Shown: positions 22,167 through 33,870, counted from the stretch's first letter. The stretch: DNA of 64,000 bases from Flaveria trinervia (GCA_025506515.1 CM046443.1:20552700-20616699), one strand, 5' to 3'. Notes: a model not told the origin generated them from the letters alone. Made by a program: numbers and translations.

Positions 22167-23999
22167 CTAATTCTCATCCGAGGGAGAGAGAGAGATGTTG
22201 AAGGACTTGAAGAATCCATCATAGTCGAAAAAGTAAGCGGGTCCTTTGCCAGTAGGTGGTGGGTATATCGCTGAACGTACATTACACCACACTTCTACTA
22301 GACCCGTTGAGTTGTTGTAAACTCGCTTGTTCGGTATGTTGTATCCTAGAAAGATGCCTTCATCTGCCTTCTCGCTGAATTTACCCTCTTGTGTCTTCTT
22401 CCGAAGTGTGCACGGCGCGCCAAATGGTTCGAGATACTCCAGGTTCGGTTTGCGTCTTTGTAGTAGCTCGTAACATGTCTTTCCGTGGCGCTTGACTATC
22501 AGGACTCGATTCAGTGTATAACATGCATTCGCCACTGCCTCATTCCAGAATTGGATAGGCGGTTTCGAGTCTGCCAGCATAGTCCGTGTTGTCTCTATCA
22601 AGCTTCTGTTCTTTCTCTCAGCAACGCCATTCATCTGAGGTGTATAGGCAGAAGTGAATTGATGCACAATTCCCTTTTCCTTGCAGTATGCCTCCATCCA
22701 CTGGTTCTTGAATTCGTTCCGTTGTCTGAGCGTACTTGTCTAACTTTCAGCTTGTAGAGAGATTCCAGTGTGGTTACCAACTCCTTGAATGATTCAAATG
22801 TTTCTGATTTGGATTTCAGAAACATTACCCAAGTGAACCTTGAGTAGTCATCAGTGACCACAAACAGTACAAGTCGCCTGCAATGCTCTTTGTACTGACT
22901 GGACCAAACAGATCCATGTGAAGAAGTTCAAGAGGTTTCTATTGAATGAACTTTCTTTTCCGTATGAGACTTCTTTGTCTGTTTGCCTTTCTTGCAAGCT
23001 ACACAAAAGTCAGGAAGCTGGAAGTTCTTGACATTAACTCCTCTCACCAGATCCTTCTGAATCAAGTGATTCATCTTCCTTTGACTAATGTGTCCCATTC
23101 TCCTATGCCAGGAGATGGAATCCTTTTCAGTAGCTTTAGATAGAAAACACTGAACCTCATGATCCATTGTAGAAGCTGTTGACAGATCCAAGACATAAAG
23201 ATCTTATATCTTGAAGCAGTCATCAAAACTTGGTCCTCTGGGATCACGTAGTCTTTCTTTAGTACGTAACACTTCTTGTTGTCGAAGATGACTTTAAATC
23301 CCTTATCACATATTTGGGAAACAGAAAGTAAGTTATTTTGTAGTTGTTGAACGTAGTTCACTTTATCAAACTTAACTTTCTGATTCCCCACTTCTCCCTG
23401 TGCTGTGATATAGCACCCTTGTTTCCAGCAAACGAAACATGCCCTCCTTTATTTGCTTGACGTTTGATAAAAGAGCCTGTTTCCTGTCATGTGCCTGGAT
23501 GCTCCGCTGTCTACTATCCACGTGTTAGTTTCAGCACTGTATCGAACACCCTGCACACAAAGTAAAGGATTAGTTTGGGTTAGGAACCAAGCCTTTACTG
23601 GCTTGGGTTTCCCAGAGGCATCACACATCATAAATTCTACCCATTGACCCTTAGAGGATGAGGGTAGCTCAGGTTCCTTCTTGTCATTATTATCAGACAC
23701 TGAGGATGTCTTCTCCTTCCATAATCCAGATTTGTGCAATGCCTGTTTGTGATAAACAGTCGACTGACTTACAGGTTGAATTTTAGGTTCACTAGTTCTT
23801 CTAGGTGGAGTCAGAGACATCCTCTTAGAAGACCTAGGCTTTGAAACCTGAAGTTCAATCTTCTTCCTAGGTGTCTGATAGAAGTGACAATAGGAAGCAA
23901 TGTGTCCATATTCACCACAGTTGTAGCACGACCTGCTATCAACTTTATGATTAAACTTTCTTTGTGGAGAAGTGTGTGACACTCAGTAACATTACTCAC
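22167..23999 (-). pseudogene. S3 Gag tail, protease and integrase
   Basis: The second zinc knuckle is C-Y-N-C-G-E-Y-G-H-I-A-S-Y-C (about 23930-23890). The frame stays open through an acceptor-like CAG at 23553-23551 into the protease active site W-I-V-D-S-G-A-S (about 23520-23497). The pre-integrase zinc domain W-H-R-R-M-G-H...C-V-A-C is at 23120-23000. The integrase core follows: T-D-D-Y-S-R-F-T-W, R-S-D-N-G-T and A-E-R-K-N-R-S-L, giving D-D-E. Shifts occur near 23440, 23090, 22930 and 22690. Protease and integrase catalytic residues all survive in pieces. Confidence 0.87.
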
Positions 24000-24169
24000 C
24001 TAGGTTTGACTCTGGTTCTTTGGTTGTTTTCTCTGGTTTAACAAATTAACTCTTTTCACCTGTTAACCTCCTTTTCTTTTTGGTTAATAGGTTTTGACAA
24101 GTATGTGAAAGATTTACCTTAGAAGTCCTTTTAGGTTCTGATTTGACTCTGTTTGATCCTGACTTTAAG

Positions 24170-26380
24170 TTAACCTTTCAAATTCCTTTTCCAGATTAAC
24201 ACAAGACAATTTATCCTTTGCCTTTGAAGTGGCTCCTTTTGTTTGTTTCCAGAGTCAATAGATGAACATAAGGAATCTGGATCACTAACAAGAGGAGTAG
24301 ACACCACATGATCCTTGATGGGATTACTATTTATTGGTCTAGTCTTAGTGTTCATCAAAGTCTCAGGTGGTGGTGGAACCACTTTATAACCCAATCTCCC
24401 CGTTGTTCCTTTCTCTCACTAAGTGTTGGACTATGTGTGAAGAACTAGTCCAACTGTGCAGTTTCTGTTTTAATGAATTTACTTCTACTTCTAGAACTGC
24501 CTTTTGCTTCTTAGTGTCTTCTAGGGAGTTTAGATAATACCTAATGTCATTAGCTTGGTTAAAGGCAACTACTTCGGTTTCCCTAAGCTGTTTAGTCAAA
24601 AGGTCTATCTTTTCTTTATAACTATGCTCATTTTGTTTTAATACCTATTAGCCTCAGTGCACAGTTGCAAATCTTTTACTAAGTTATCATTATGATCTAA
24701 TAACCTAGCAAAATTTTCATCTATGCTATTCCTAAAAGTATCACATCAGAACAAGCATGATTATCAAACATTTGGTCAGTAGTACTTACCTGAGTTGATT
24801 CAGTAGAGTTAGCCATCAACGCAGCATCAGATGTCTCTGGTTCTGGTGATTCTGTTTTTCTTCTCTGACGTGGTAGTCTCCTCTTTAGGCTGGTAACTGA
24901 CCTCGGTTGCAGTTCTTCTTCACTATGTGACATCGCTATCTCAACTGCTAGATCTCCTTCACTAGCGGAATCACTGTCAATATCTTCTACACTTGCAATG
25001 TTTGATTCCCCTGGTGAGACAAACCTAAAGCTCCAATCCTGTCCTTCATCATCATGAGCAGTCAAGGCTTTTGGATCCTTGCTTGATGAAGTAGAACTGG
25101 TAGCTTGCTTGTCTTGACGAGTGAAGGACGAGAATGGGTTCCCGTTACCCGTCCTTAGGCTTGACACATTCTCTTTTGAAGTGTCCCTTCTCTCCACAGT
25201 TGAAGCAGGTCACTTTGCTCTTGTCAAAGCCAAATGTGGTATCCTTAGTAGCTACCAAGTTCTGTCCGGTTTTGTTACAAACTTCTTTGCCCTCCGGACA
25301 GCACTAGCTAAAGCCCACATTATATCCATCCTCTCAAGCTCCATTTCGTCCACCTGCTCGTAGTCCTCGTCTGCCAAATGGCAGTTTCCAATCTTCCCAG
25401 CAACAAGTTCATCATAAGAATGGACCATTGCAGCCAAAAGATCCATGTGTTCTCGAGCTACTTCCACTGTCACATTTCCGAGATTCTCGGTCTTCAGTTT
25501 AGTAGCACTTGCTTCGGATCCAATATAGTGGGAACAAGAAAGTCCCGATGTGTCTGATCCTGAAGGAGATGCATGTGAAGGACCCGATGAGCTAGACACA
25601 AATGCAGTCTGGAGAGGTGCTCCAGATGTCTTAGCTTGAGGCGTGGCATTGTATAAAGCTGGATTTTGATTGTATGAAGACTTCTGAGCTCTGTACTTCA
25701 TCCTAAGTGACTCTTCTCGCAACTTAAGAATGAAGTCATTAATATCCAGTTTTGCCAGCATTCCATTCTGTCTAAGATTAGACACGAATGAAGCCCACTT
25801 TTCAGGCAATCCGTCTGCAAAATTAGTAACTTTCTCTTCCATGGTAGTAGCCACCCCATGTGTATGCAGTTCACTCATCAGATGGTAGAATCTATCTATA
25901 ACATCGTCCAAACTCTCATTTCCATCGATGAGAAGTTATCGAATTCCTTCTTTAACTCCTTAGCCTTGATCGCCTTCAACGAAGCATTCCCGTCGTACCT
26001 CTTTTCTAGCTCATCCCAAAGTTTCTTGGACTGCTTATTTTTGAGTACTGGTGGAATATGTCTTTAGGAATAGATTGTGTAATCAATGCATAAACTCTTT
26101 TCTGCATTGTATTTGACTTTCTGCATGTCCGTCATTCCTCCTAACGTTAGCTTAACTCCATCAGCTCCCACCGGTGTACTATATCCAATCTCGATGGCTT
26201 CCCACAGATTCGGATCCACTCATTGAGGTAGATCTCAAAACGTTGTTTCCAGTGGGGAAACTCATCTAACGTCAAGAGCTTTGGTGGTTTATTATGATTA
26301 CCCACCTCACTCTCAAGCAACAGCAGGTTCTGTATCCTAGAGTCCTTTCCAGCAGTAAAGGCTGACATTTGATCTTCCAT
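24170..26380 (-). pseudogene. gag: S3 gag with two-knuckle, coiled-coil layout
   Basis: Capsid protein. The likely start is the ATG at 26380-26378 (M-E-D-Q-M-S-A). The N-terminal domain carries P-P-K-L-L-T-L-D-E-F-P-H-W-K, typical of UBN2/Retrotran_gag_2 families. The capsid-like helices run from 25911 (E-K-V-T-N-F-A-D-G-L-P-E-K-W), and a zinc knuckle C-F-N-C-G-E-K-G-H-F-K-R-E-C lies at 25207-25166. A Ser/Glu-rich linker (25197-24721) and a coiled coil (24599-24400) follow. Frameshifts at about 26190, 25920, 25250 and 24720 break the chain. The second zinc knuckle lies in the next block. Confidence 0.85.
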
Positions 26381-26429
26381 TGCGAATAACTTTAAGTCTA
26401 ATAACTTAAGTCTAATAAAACAAATTGTC

Positions 26430-26700
26430 ACTGGGGCGACTGAAAGGTGCGAATGGTCTAGTCGTGCGTATGAACTCTACGACTGGTTCAATCGTGCGGC
26501 TGAACTAAGTGATTAGCTCAGTCGTGCGAATGAATCTGATGCGTATGAACAGTATGCCCGAAAGGTTCAATCGTACGAATGGAGATGCGACTATGTCCAA
26601 TCGTGCGTCTGAGCATGCGAATGAGGTCCAGTGCAGTCAGTGCGAATGAGGTCCGTCGTGCGAATGGCTCACTCGTGCGACTGAAGCTGCTGTTTTGCGA
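26430..26700. repeat. Palindrome array in S3 leader
   Basis: Between primer site and Gag start lie repeated variants of the S3 palindrome (GTCGTGCGTATGAAC, CAATCGTGCGGCTGAAC, CTCGTGCGACTGAAG and others). This leader would be part of the genomic RNA, where packaging signals are expected. Confidence 0.8.
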
Positions 26701-26896
26701 AAATTTCTAGGTTAAACGTGTTTTAGCCGTAAAAATTCGAACTTTCGCAAGGTCTAATTGCCTAAGTCCGTAGAAACCAAACTTTGATGAGCAGGGAACG
26801 TCCAAGATCACTTTTGACACTAAAGATTGCGTTTTTAGTGCAAAAACACAAGCTTTTTATCAATATTGATTGAATCACACGTAATCAAGAGCTCGT

Positions 26897-26908
26897 GCTC
26901 TGATACCA
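26897..26908 (-). other. S3 primer-binding site (tRNA-iMet)
   Basis: The minus strand reads TGGTATCAGAGC, two bases inside the LTR. Confidence 0.92.
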
Positions 26909-27173
26909 CTTGTTAGGACCTGGTATTTGAACGAAATACCTAGAGATTAGCGTGTAAACCAGATCAAATAGTGCGGAATCCTATTTGATTGGCGATCCAA
27001 TCAGTGAGAACACACGAAGAATCAATCAAGAATTGAAACTAACGTTAGAAATCGATTGGGAATCGATCTAAGTGTTCTATGAACTTGGAGAACGAATTGG
27101 GAGGCTTCTGGACGGCTAGGGTACGTCTGGAATCGTAATTAATCAAAAGCTCTATTTTTCACGAATTGGGTTG

Positions 27174-27181
27174 TATTTATA
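27174..27181 (-). promoter_or_regulatory. S3 LTR TATA box
   Basis: The minus strand reads TATAAATA. Exactly 11 bp upstream on that strand lies the palindrome whose plus-strand form is TTCAATCGTGCGACTGA (27193-27209). The same arrangement recurs ahead of S3 ORF3. Confidence 0.7.
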
Positions 27182-27192
27182 GGTTGGTATTA

Positions 27193-27390
27193 TTCAATCG
27201 TGCGACTGAACCATTAGCATGGTTCAGTCGTGCGATTGAACCATGCGGTTGATTCATCGCACGACTGAGTGTTCAGTCGTGCGACTGAGCCAATCTTATG
27301 TACAATCATACGACTGATCCAGTCTCCTGGTTCAGTCGTGCGACTGAGTCATTCGTATGAAGTTATTCATGCTTATGGTTCATTCGCATG
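27193..27390. repeat. CAGTCG-TG-CGACTG palindrome array in S3 LTR U3
   Basis: Several copies of TTCAGTCGTGCGACTGAA and variants (TTCAATCGTGCGACTGAA, GGTTCATTCGCATG) lie close together. Arms of 7-8 bp surround a two-base centre. Spacing is irregular, so this is not a simple tandem satellite. Confidence 0.85.
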
Positions 27391-27630
27391 GGCCATTCGC
27401 ATGAGAACTTCATTAAGTTAAGTTTGAATGTATTAATTAATAAACATTATGTGTAACAATTCTAACAACCACAAACCTAATTAACCAATTTAATATCAAC
27501 TCATTAATGAAATATTAGTCATTACAAATCACAACAACCAATATATTTCATTAATCATATCAAATTACATATCAGAATCAGACAAACAAGATTTATTACA
27601 TTCATATCATGATCTAGGGACATACATGTA

Positions 27631-27690
27631 TCAACAGTTAATCTCTCTTTGGTTTTGTGTTGTAAGTGACCATCTTTCACCGGTCCTACA
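27631..27690 (+). repeat. S4 5' LTR remnant (last 60 bp)
   Basis: Matches the final 60 bp of the 3' LTR (GTGTTGTAAGTGACCA ... ACCGGTCC), ending CCTACA. Everything upstream in the LTR is missing, so the normal promoter is gone. Confidence 0.8.
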
Positions 27691-27692
27691 TT

Positions 27693-27704
27693 TGGTATCA
27701 GAGC
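27693..27704 (+). other. S4 primer-binding site (tRNA-iMet)
   Basis: TGGTATCAGAGC, two bases after the LTR end. Confidence 0.92.
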
Positions 27705-27773
27705 TTCCGAGGCTCTTGATATAAGATTCACCATCTTTAGTTCCCTCTCACACACAAATACTAAACTTTTCAA

Positions 27774-30469
27774 ATGGCAGCCATTTCCAAGACTGATATG
27801 GAAACTGGAACCATGAACAAATCCCCACTGATCAATCTTGATGACTTTGACACCTGGTGCCGAATAATGGAATGTGGGAGTCTATTGAGAATGGACCTTA
27901 CATACCAAGCACCCCCTCTTCTACTGGTGGTGGTATGATCCCCAAGGCTGTGGCTAACTACTCCGATGAAGATAGGAAGAGAGTAGAAGATAGAGAAAGC
28001 CATGACAGCCCTTCAGACTGCTCTTCCTAACTCTGTATACAGAGGTTTCAAGAAATGCAAAACAGCTAAGTAGTTATGGGATGAATTAATTTGATTGATG
28101 TTGAGGGTTCCTCTGAAGCCAAGGAGAACAAGAAGGATCTCCTGAAGCAGCATTTTGAAAACTTCACCTTCAAAGCAGGTGAAACCATGACTCAGCAATA
28201 CTTCAGGTATGTTGAGATTGTGGATACCCCAGTGGATGGAGGAGTTGCTCTTGAAAAAAGAGACATTGTAAGGAAGTTCATGTCCTCACCTCCTAGGCAC
28301 TAGACACACTACTGTGTGGTTATCCAGAGGACTGAGAACTTGAAAATTCTCACTCTGACAGAGTTATACGGGATTCTCAGTGGCTACCGGATGAAGATGA
28401 ACATGCAAGGTTCATCTGGACACTCCAACAATCAAATGGGTTCAGCCCTCATGTGGTTGAAAGGGATAGCATACAACCCCAACATCATCTCATACGCTAC
28501 CCTGACAACTCACAAAAGGGTCTTTCATCACCTTTCAAGAGACACCAAGGGAGAACTACACTCAAGGAAGCCCATTCCAAGAGACAAGTTCTTCTCAAGC
28601 CTTGTGTCTTCTGATGAAAGTTGTGGCAACTCTCTTTTCCCCCTTGAAGACCTGGATTGTATCCATCCAGATGATCTGGAGTACATGGAAATAGTCCAGC
28701 AGATGGCTCTTCTCACTCATAGAGCCAAGAAGTTCTACAAGCGGACTGGAAGGAAGTTCCCCAGCAATGTAACCAGTGGAAAGTTTGGACTGGACAAAAG
28801 CAAAGTCAAGTGTTACAACTGTAACTTGATGGGTCACTTTGCTAGGGAGTGTAAGGCACCAAGAACAAATGGTGGCCAAACACAATCCAGACCAAACTAC
28901 ACTGATAAGGCTACCCAGAATGAGAAGCCAAAGCAGCATGTTGTAGTTGCTATTGAAGAAGGAGGCTTTGACTGGAGCTTTTAGGTGGAAGATGCTTCTC
29001 CAAACCAAGCACTAATGGTAGATCATGATAAAGCCAAGGTATTGGAACATCTCTGTACCCCTAAATGCATTGCTAAAGTTAACAGATACAGGTCCTACAA
29101 CTTAGAAATAAGATCTGATCTTGACTCCTTAAACATTTTAAAGGTTGATTTTAATAATTCTTAAATTGATTATAAACTGAATATAGAGGACATAGAGAAA
29201 ACTATTTCAGTTCTAAAAATGAGCATACAAATTTTAGGACTTAAATCAAGAATCTCATAACTAAGATGACTGAGTGCTAGGCTGAGCTATGATCAGCAAA
29301 GCCAGGGCAGAAAAGTGTGTTCTTGAAGAAGAGACCTTCAAGAACATGATATCCTCATCCCTACACAACAAGGTGTGCTATCAAAACAAGCAAGGACTAG
29401 GTTCTAATGAGATAGCTCCTATACACACAATCTTGTCTGTAAGGTCACACAAGTGTGGAACTTGTGAAGATGAGCTTCCTCTCATAGATCCTTTGAGTGA
29501 AGAAGATGAAGAAGTGATAGTGAAGAATTCCTCCGAGAAGAGTAAAGAGGAGGATTGTAAGAAGGGCCACTATCCTTTTGAGGAGAAGAAGAAGATTGTG
29601 ATGACCAAGTCTATGAGGAAGAACTTGATCAGAAAAAGCAAAACAAAAGCAAGGAAGGCTCAAGAGATCATGGCTAATTTTGACTCCAACCAGAAATAAG
29701 TTTTTATCCTTGCAGGGTTTGAAGTAGTGAAGACTGAAGACATAAACTGAAACTCTTTTGCTAAGAGTTTAGGTTCATGTTCAAATCATCTCAGCACCAA
29801 AAAGAAGACTGACCTGTTGTGTACCACTGCTACACAACTTGGACCATCCAACTCTAAGAATAGTCCTCATCCCAAAGGACTGTCTCAGCATCTGCAAGGA
29901 TGAAGGTGGAGAAGGGATGTGATCAAAGTCAGTCTTGTTCTCAGCAGAAAACTCTTGTAAAGAAGAGAATTGAGTGTGTCATGTGTGAAAGTACCGATCA
30001 TCTTGCTAAGAATTGTCCATACAATCCTAAAGGTACTCCTCACATGACCAGGACAAGGACTTCCAAGAGTTCCAAGAAGATTCAAGCTTCAGAAGGAAAA
30101 TCAATTTCCTTCGGAAGCTCCAGAACTAAGAATAAGGCAAGTGGAAAATTGCCTTCGGAAGAAAACTTGGTCTCAGAAGAAAGGAATACTTCCAAAGCAC
30201 TGAAATCTGCTGCAGTGTCTGCAGAATCTTCCGAAGGTCCAGTCATCAAAACTTCCGAAGTCTCAAAAGCTTCCAAAGTGTTGAAGGTCAAGTCCAAACT
30301 TCCGAAGGTGGTTTGGAAGTCAAAAGAAAACCAAGTGACTAGAAGTTACGCATCAACAACAGCTCAAGATCCTCAAAGCACTACTATAGGATCTATTACT
30401 GTTGCATTAACTTCAATTTCTCTGAGTGAGCCCAAGACAAGTAAGGCTTGGGTTTCCAAATGTAACTAA
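27774..30469 (+). pseudogene. gag: S4 gag
   Basis: Starts M-A-A-I-S-K-T-D-M-E-T-G as in S5. A deletion near 27861 removes about 30 bases of the N-terminal domain, and small shifts follow near 27990 and 28080. The capsid-like part continues at 28091-28440. Zinc knuckle one is C-Y-N-C-N-L-M-G-H-F-A-R-E-C at about 28811-28852. The coiled coil is broken by several stops (28982 and the TAG at 29278). Zinc knuckle two, C-V-M-C-E-S-T-D-H-L-A-K-N-C, is near 29976-30017. The tail is Lys/Ser-rich and ends W-V-S-K-C-N-stop at 30467-30469, just before an acceptor-like site. Confidence 0.85.
30085..30310. repeat. CTTCSGAAG motifs inside S4 gag coding sequence
   Basis: At least seven exact or one-off copies of CTTCGGAAG/CTTCCGAAG lie in the Gag tail. 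They occur in all three codon phases (C-TTC-GGA-AG, CT-TCG-GAA-G, CTT-CCG-AAG), so the conserved unit is the DNA or RNA motif, not a peptide. Confidence 0.85.
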
Positions 30470-30486
30470 TCATTCTCTTTGTGCAG

Positions 30487-31694
30487 GGACAACTCAGGAC
30501 AAACAAAAATGTCTGGATCATTTACAGTAGCTGTTCCAGACACATGACAGATAATAGGTCACTACTCCAGAACTTTGAAAGGATTGATGGAGGGCCAGTT
30601 GCTTTTGGAGGAGATGAAGGTGGTTACATTTCTGGAAGGGGCAAGGTCATAAATGGTAAGCTCAGCATTGAAAAGGTAAACTTTGTTGGGTACAATCTTC
30701 TGAGTATATCCTAATTTTTTGATCAGAGTCATAACATGCTCTTTACTGAGCATGAGTGCATTATTCTCAAGCTCGGGGTGGTTAATCCTCATGAGCATAT
30801 TCTGCTTAGAGCCCCCAGTAGAGGAAACACGTACAAGATGGACTTGCAAGAAACATCTCCCTCTGGAGAAGTTTCATGCTTTCTATCTAAAGCTAATAGT
30901 GATGAGTCTTTCCTATGGCATAAAAGATGTGCCATGTAAACTTTAAAAACATGAATAAACTGATTAAGAATGATTTGGTAACTAGAATGCCAAAGAAAGA
31001 GTCTACAAGTGATGACCATTATGTTGCATGCCTGAAAGGGAAGCAACATAAGGTATCTCACAAGCCTAAGGAAAGGAACTCCATCACTACACCCCTACAC
31101 TAGTTACATATGGATCTCTTTGGCCCCACCAGTGTAATGAGTCTAGGAAGGACCTCTTACTGTTTAGTGATCACAGATTACTTTACAAGATTCACTTGGG
31201 TTTTCTTCCTTAGAACTAAGGATGAGACTCCTGAGATTCTAAAGAATTTCATCTTAAAGATTGAGAATCAATCTGATCACAAGGTCGGAATCATAAGATG
31301 TGATAAGAGAACTGAATTCAAGAACCAAATCCTTGATACATTTTGTGATGAAAAGGGTATTGCAAAACAATACAGTGCTCTGAGGACTCCTCAGCAGAAT
31401 GGTGTTGCTAAAAGGAGAAACAGGACACTATTTGATCTTGATTTAGTTACCAATTATTTTAACAAACATTGTGAGAATGTTTCAGGATCTGCATATATCT
31501 TATCAACAGGTGATCCTGATCCAAGATTTGAGCTGAGAAGATGTTCAAGTAACACATCTTCAGCTCCAGTTAGAACTACCTCTGCAAATGAAGTGTCTAT
31601 CAGCACCATAATAAAAACTCAGCTGATCGATCTGGAATGCCTTCAAATTCCAGCTCAGAGGCTCCACAACCAGATAAAGATACTTCACATATAG
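30487..31694 (+). pseudogene. S4 protease and integrase, core deleted
   Basis: The frame starts right after the acceptor-like CAG at 30484-30486. The protease active site reads I-I-Y-S-S-C-S in place of W-I-V-D-S-G-C-S, losing both Asp and Gly. The pre-integrase zinc domain has a frameshift (W-H-K-R-C-A near 30920) and a TAG at 31101; both are shared with S5. The integrase core shows T-D-Y-F-T-R-F-T-W and R-C-D-K-R-T-E-F. About 390 bp present in S5 are missing after R-R-N-R-T-L (about 31428), fusing it to the integrase-RT linker. Confidence 0.87.
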
Positions 31695-33407
31695 AAGAAA
31701 GCAATGGAGGTGGTGACAGTGATCAGGAATTTCTTGATGCTGATAGCCACTTCATAGATGACAACATCAATAATGTCACACACTCATTGGATCAAGTTTC
31801 TCTTGATAAGTGTGCTGATGTGGTAGGAGAAACATCTATGCCAGATTTGAATTTCTCTAATTTAGATCTCTCTCAGCAACTTGCTATGATCCCTCAACTA
31901 AGGATCCACAAGTCTCACCCCTCCACAAACATCATTGGAGATGTTGACACAGGGGTAAGAACAAGAGGACAAACCCATGAAGCAAATGTTTGTCTTCACT
32001 CTTGTTTCTTATCCCAGATAGAGCCAAAGAAAGTTGATGAGGCTCTAAAGGATGGAAGTTCGTTTGAAGCCATACAACAGAAGTTGCTTCAATTCAAAAG
32101 ACGGAAAATTTGAAACCTTTGTCCTCTTCCTCTTGGGAAGACTGCCATTGGAACCAAATGGGTGTTTAGGAACAAGAAGGATGATAGAGGGATTATCATC
32201 AAGAATAAAGCTAGACTAGTTGTTCAAGGATACACACAAGAAGAAGGGATTGACTACACTGATGTCTTTGCTCCTGTAGCAAGACTGGAAGCCGTTAGGA
32301 TATTTATGGCATTTGCTGCATTCAAGAACTTCAAGGTCTATCAACTTGATGTAAAGTGTGCTTTTCTTTATGGAGTGATTGATGAAGAGGTGTATGCCAA
32401 AAAACCACCTGGTTTTGTAGATCCTGATCATCCTGATTATGTCTACAACCTTGACAAAGCTCTTTATGGGCTGCATCAGGCACCCAGGAAGTGGTATGAG
32501 TCTCTATCTTAGTATCTCTGCAAACATGGATACAAGAGGGGTAATGAGTGCCATGGAGGAACTCAATTTCTTTCTGGGAATTCAAGTGAAGCAAGTTAAA
32601 GATGGCATCTTCATTAGTCAGTCAAAGTATGTTCAAGACATACTTAAGAGGTTCAACATGACTAATTGTAAGATTGCTAAGACACCCATAGTTAGAAAAC
32701 ACTCCCTTGGACCTAATCTTGAGGGGGAGTGTGTAGATGAACACTTATACAGAGCTATGATTGGGTCTCTTATGTATTTTATAGCTAGCAGGCCTGATAT
32801 CATGTTTGCCATATGTAGTTGTGCAAGATATCAAGCCAACCCTAAGATGTCTCATCTTATCACTGTCAAAAGAATTCTAAGATATCTCAAAGGTGCTTCA
32901 ACACTTGGTTTGTGGTATCCTAAGAACTCTGACTTAAATCTGTATGCTTATACAGATAGTGATTATGGTGGTTGCAACATGATTGCAAAGTCTACATCTA
33001 GGGGATGTCAGTTTCTTGGTGGAAGGGTTGTCTTATGGCAATGCAAGAAACAATCTTGTGTCTCTGCATCAACTGCTGATGCTGAATACATTTTTGCTGC
33101 AAGCTGCTGTGCTCAAGTGCTTTGGATTCAGAATCAGATGCTTGACTACGTATTAAACTTCAAGGAGACTCTCATTCATATAGACAACAACAGTGCTATC
33201 TCAATCACAGAGAATCTTGTGTAGCACTCAAGGACCAAACACATCAACATCAGGTATCATTTAATAAGAGATAATTATAAAAAAGGATTAATTAAACTAG
33301 TCAAAGTCCACACGAAAGAACAATATGCTTATCTGTTTACAAAAGCTTTTGATGGACAGAGATTTAAATATCTTGTATCAACTATTGGGATGACAAACTT
33401 TGAGTAG
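31637..33407 (+). pseudogene. S4 linker, RT and RNase H, catalytic box deleted
   Basis: An acidic linker (31637-32113) leads to RT from about 32160 (F-R-N-K-K-D-D-R-G). V-Y-Q-L-D-V-K-C-A-F-L-Y and L-Y-G-L-H-Q-A-P-R-K-W-Y are intact. Just after a TAG at 32510-32512 about 170 bp present in S5 are missing, including the Y-V-D-D box. RT resumes at S-A-M-E-E-L-N-F-F-L-G (about 32550). RNase H motifs Y-T-D-S-D-Y-G-G-C and I-D-N-N-S-A-I follow, with a stop at 33222 and the end at 33405-33407. It cannot be an active polymerase. Confidence 0.88.
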
Positions 33408-33539
33408 GTTTTTCTTAAAGCTAATTCTTATTATTTCTTAAAATCTGTGTGTCCTAAGTTGTCTAGTTCATCACTTTCATAAGCTCTTGTTTCTTTGGAT
33501 GAAAATCTTTTTGAAGACTTTCCTTAGATTGTTGAAAAT

Positions 33540-33870
33540 TTTTGATCCTTCGAAAGATATGTTTTTACCTTCGGAAGAAAATCATGCCTTCAAAACAAAT
33601 AACTATCTAAGAATTTTATCTTCGGAAGAAATTTCTGAAATATCTTCCGAAGCTCAATACTTGTCTCAGACACTTGTATGTTTTTAAGGACCATTTTCTT
33701 CCGAAACAAATTAACTCTCAGAAGCTTTGTTCCTCTGGAAAAAGCATTCAAGTCTTAATTTTCTTCCGAAGCAAAATTTTCACAACTCTTAGGAAAATCT
33801 TCCGAAGTCATTTTAGCTTTGGAAGCTTTTTGATTAAAACTTCTGAGGATAATTTACCTTCGGAAGCTTT
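33540..33870. repeat. CTTCSGAAG array in S4 pol-ORF3 spacer
   Basis: At least eight exact or one-off copies of the nine-base palindrome at irregular spacing, upstream of a TATA box and the ORF3 start. The equivalent S5 spacer has the same array. Confidence 0.85.

Larger units (their letters stand above)
14601..27467 (-). mobile_element. S3: Sirevirus-type Copia element, 3' end lost
   Basis: On the minus strand: LTR (27467-26911), tRNA-Met primer site, leader with palindromes, gag, protease-integrase-RT-RNase H (Copia order), a 2.5-kb spacer and ORF3. ORF3 is cut at 14600 by the ATH LTR. The 3' LTR is not in the window. The long Gag, an extra ORF after pol and the length of over 12.8 kb fit the Sirevirus (Maximus/SIRE) lineage. 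Confidence 0.9.
26911..27467 (-). repeat. S3 5' LTR
   Basis: 557 bp bounded by the inverted hexamers TGTTAG (26911) and CTAACA (ending 27467), two bases outside the primer site. On the minus strand the order is palindrome array (27390-27188), TATA box (27181-27174), then R-U5. The palindromes therefore sit in U3, upstream of the promoter. Confidence 0.85.
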
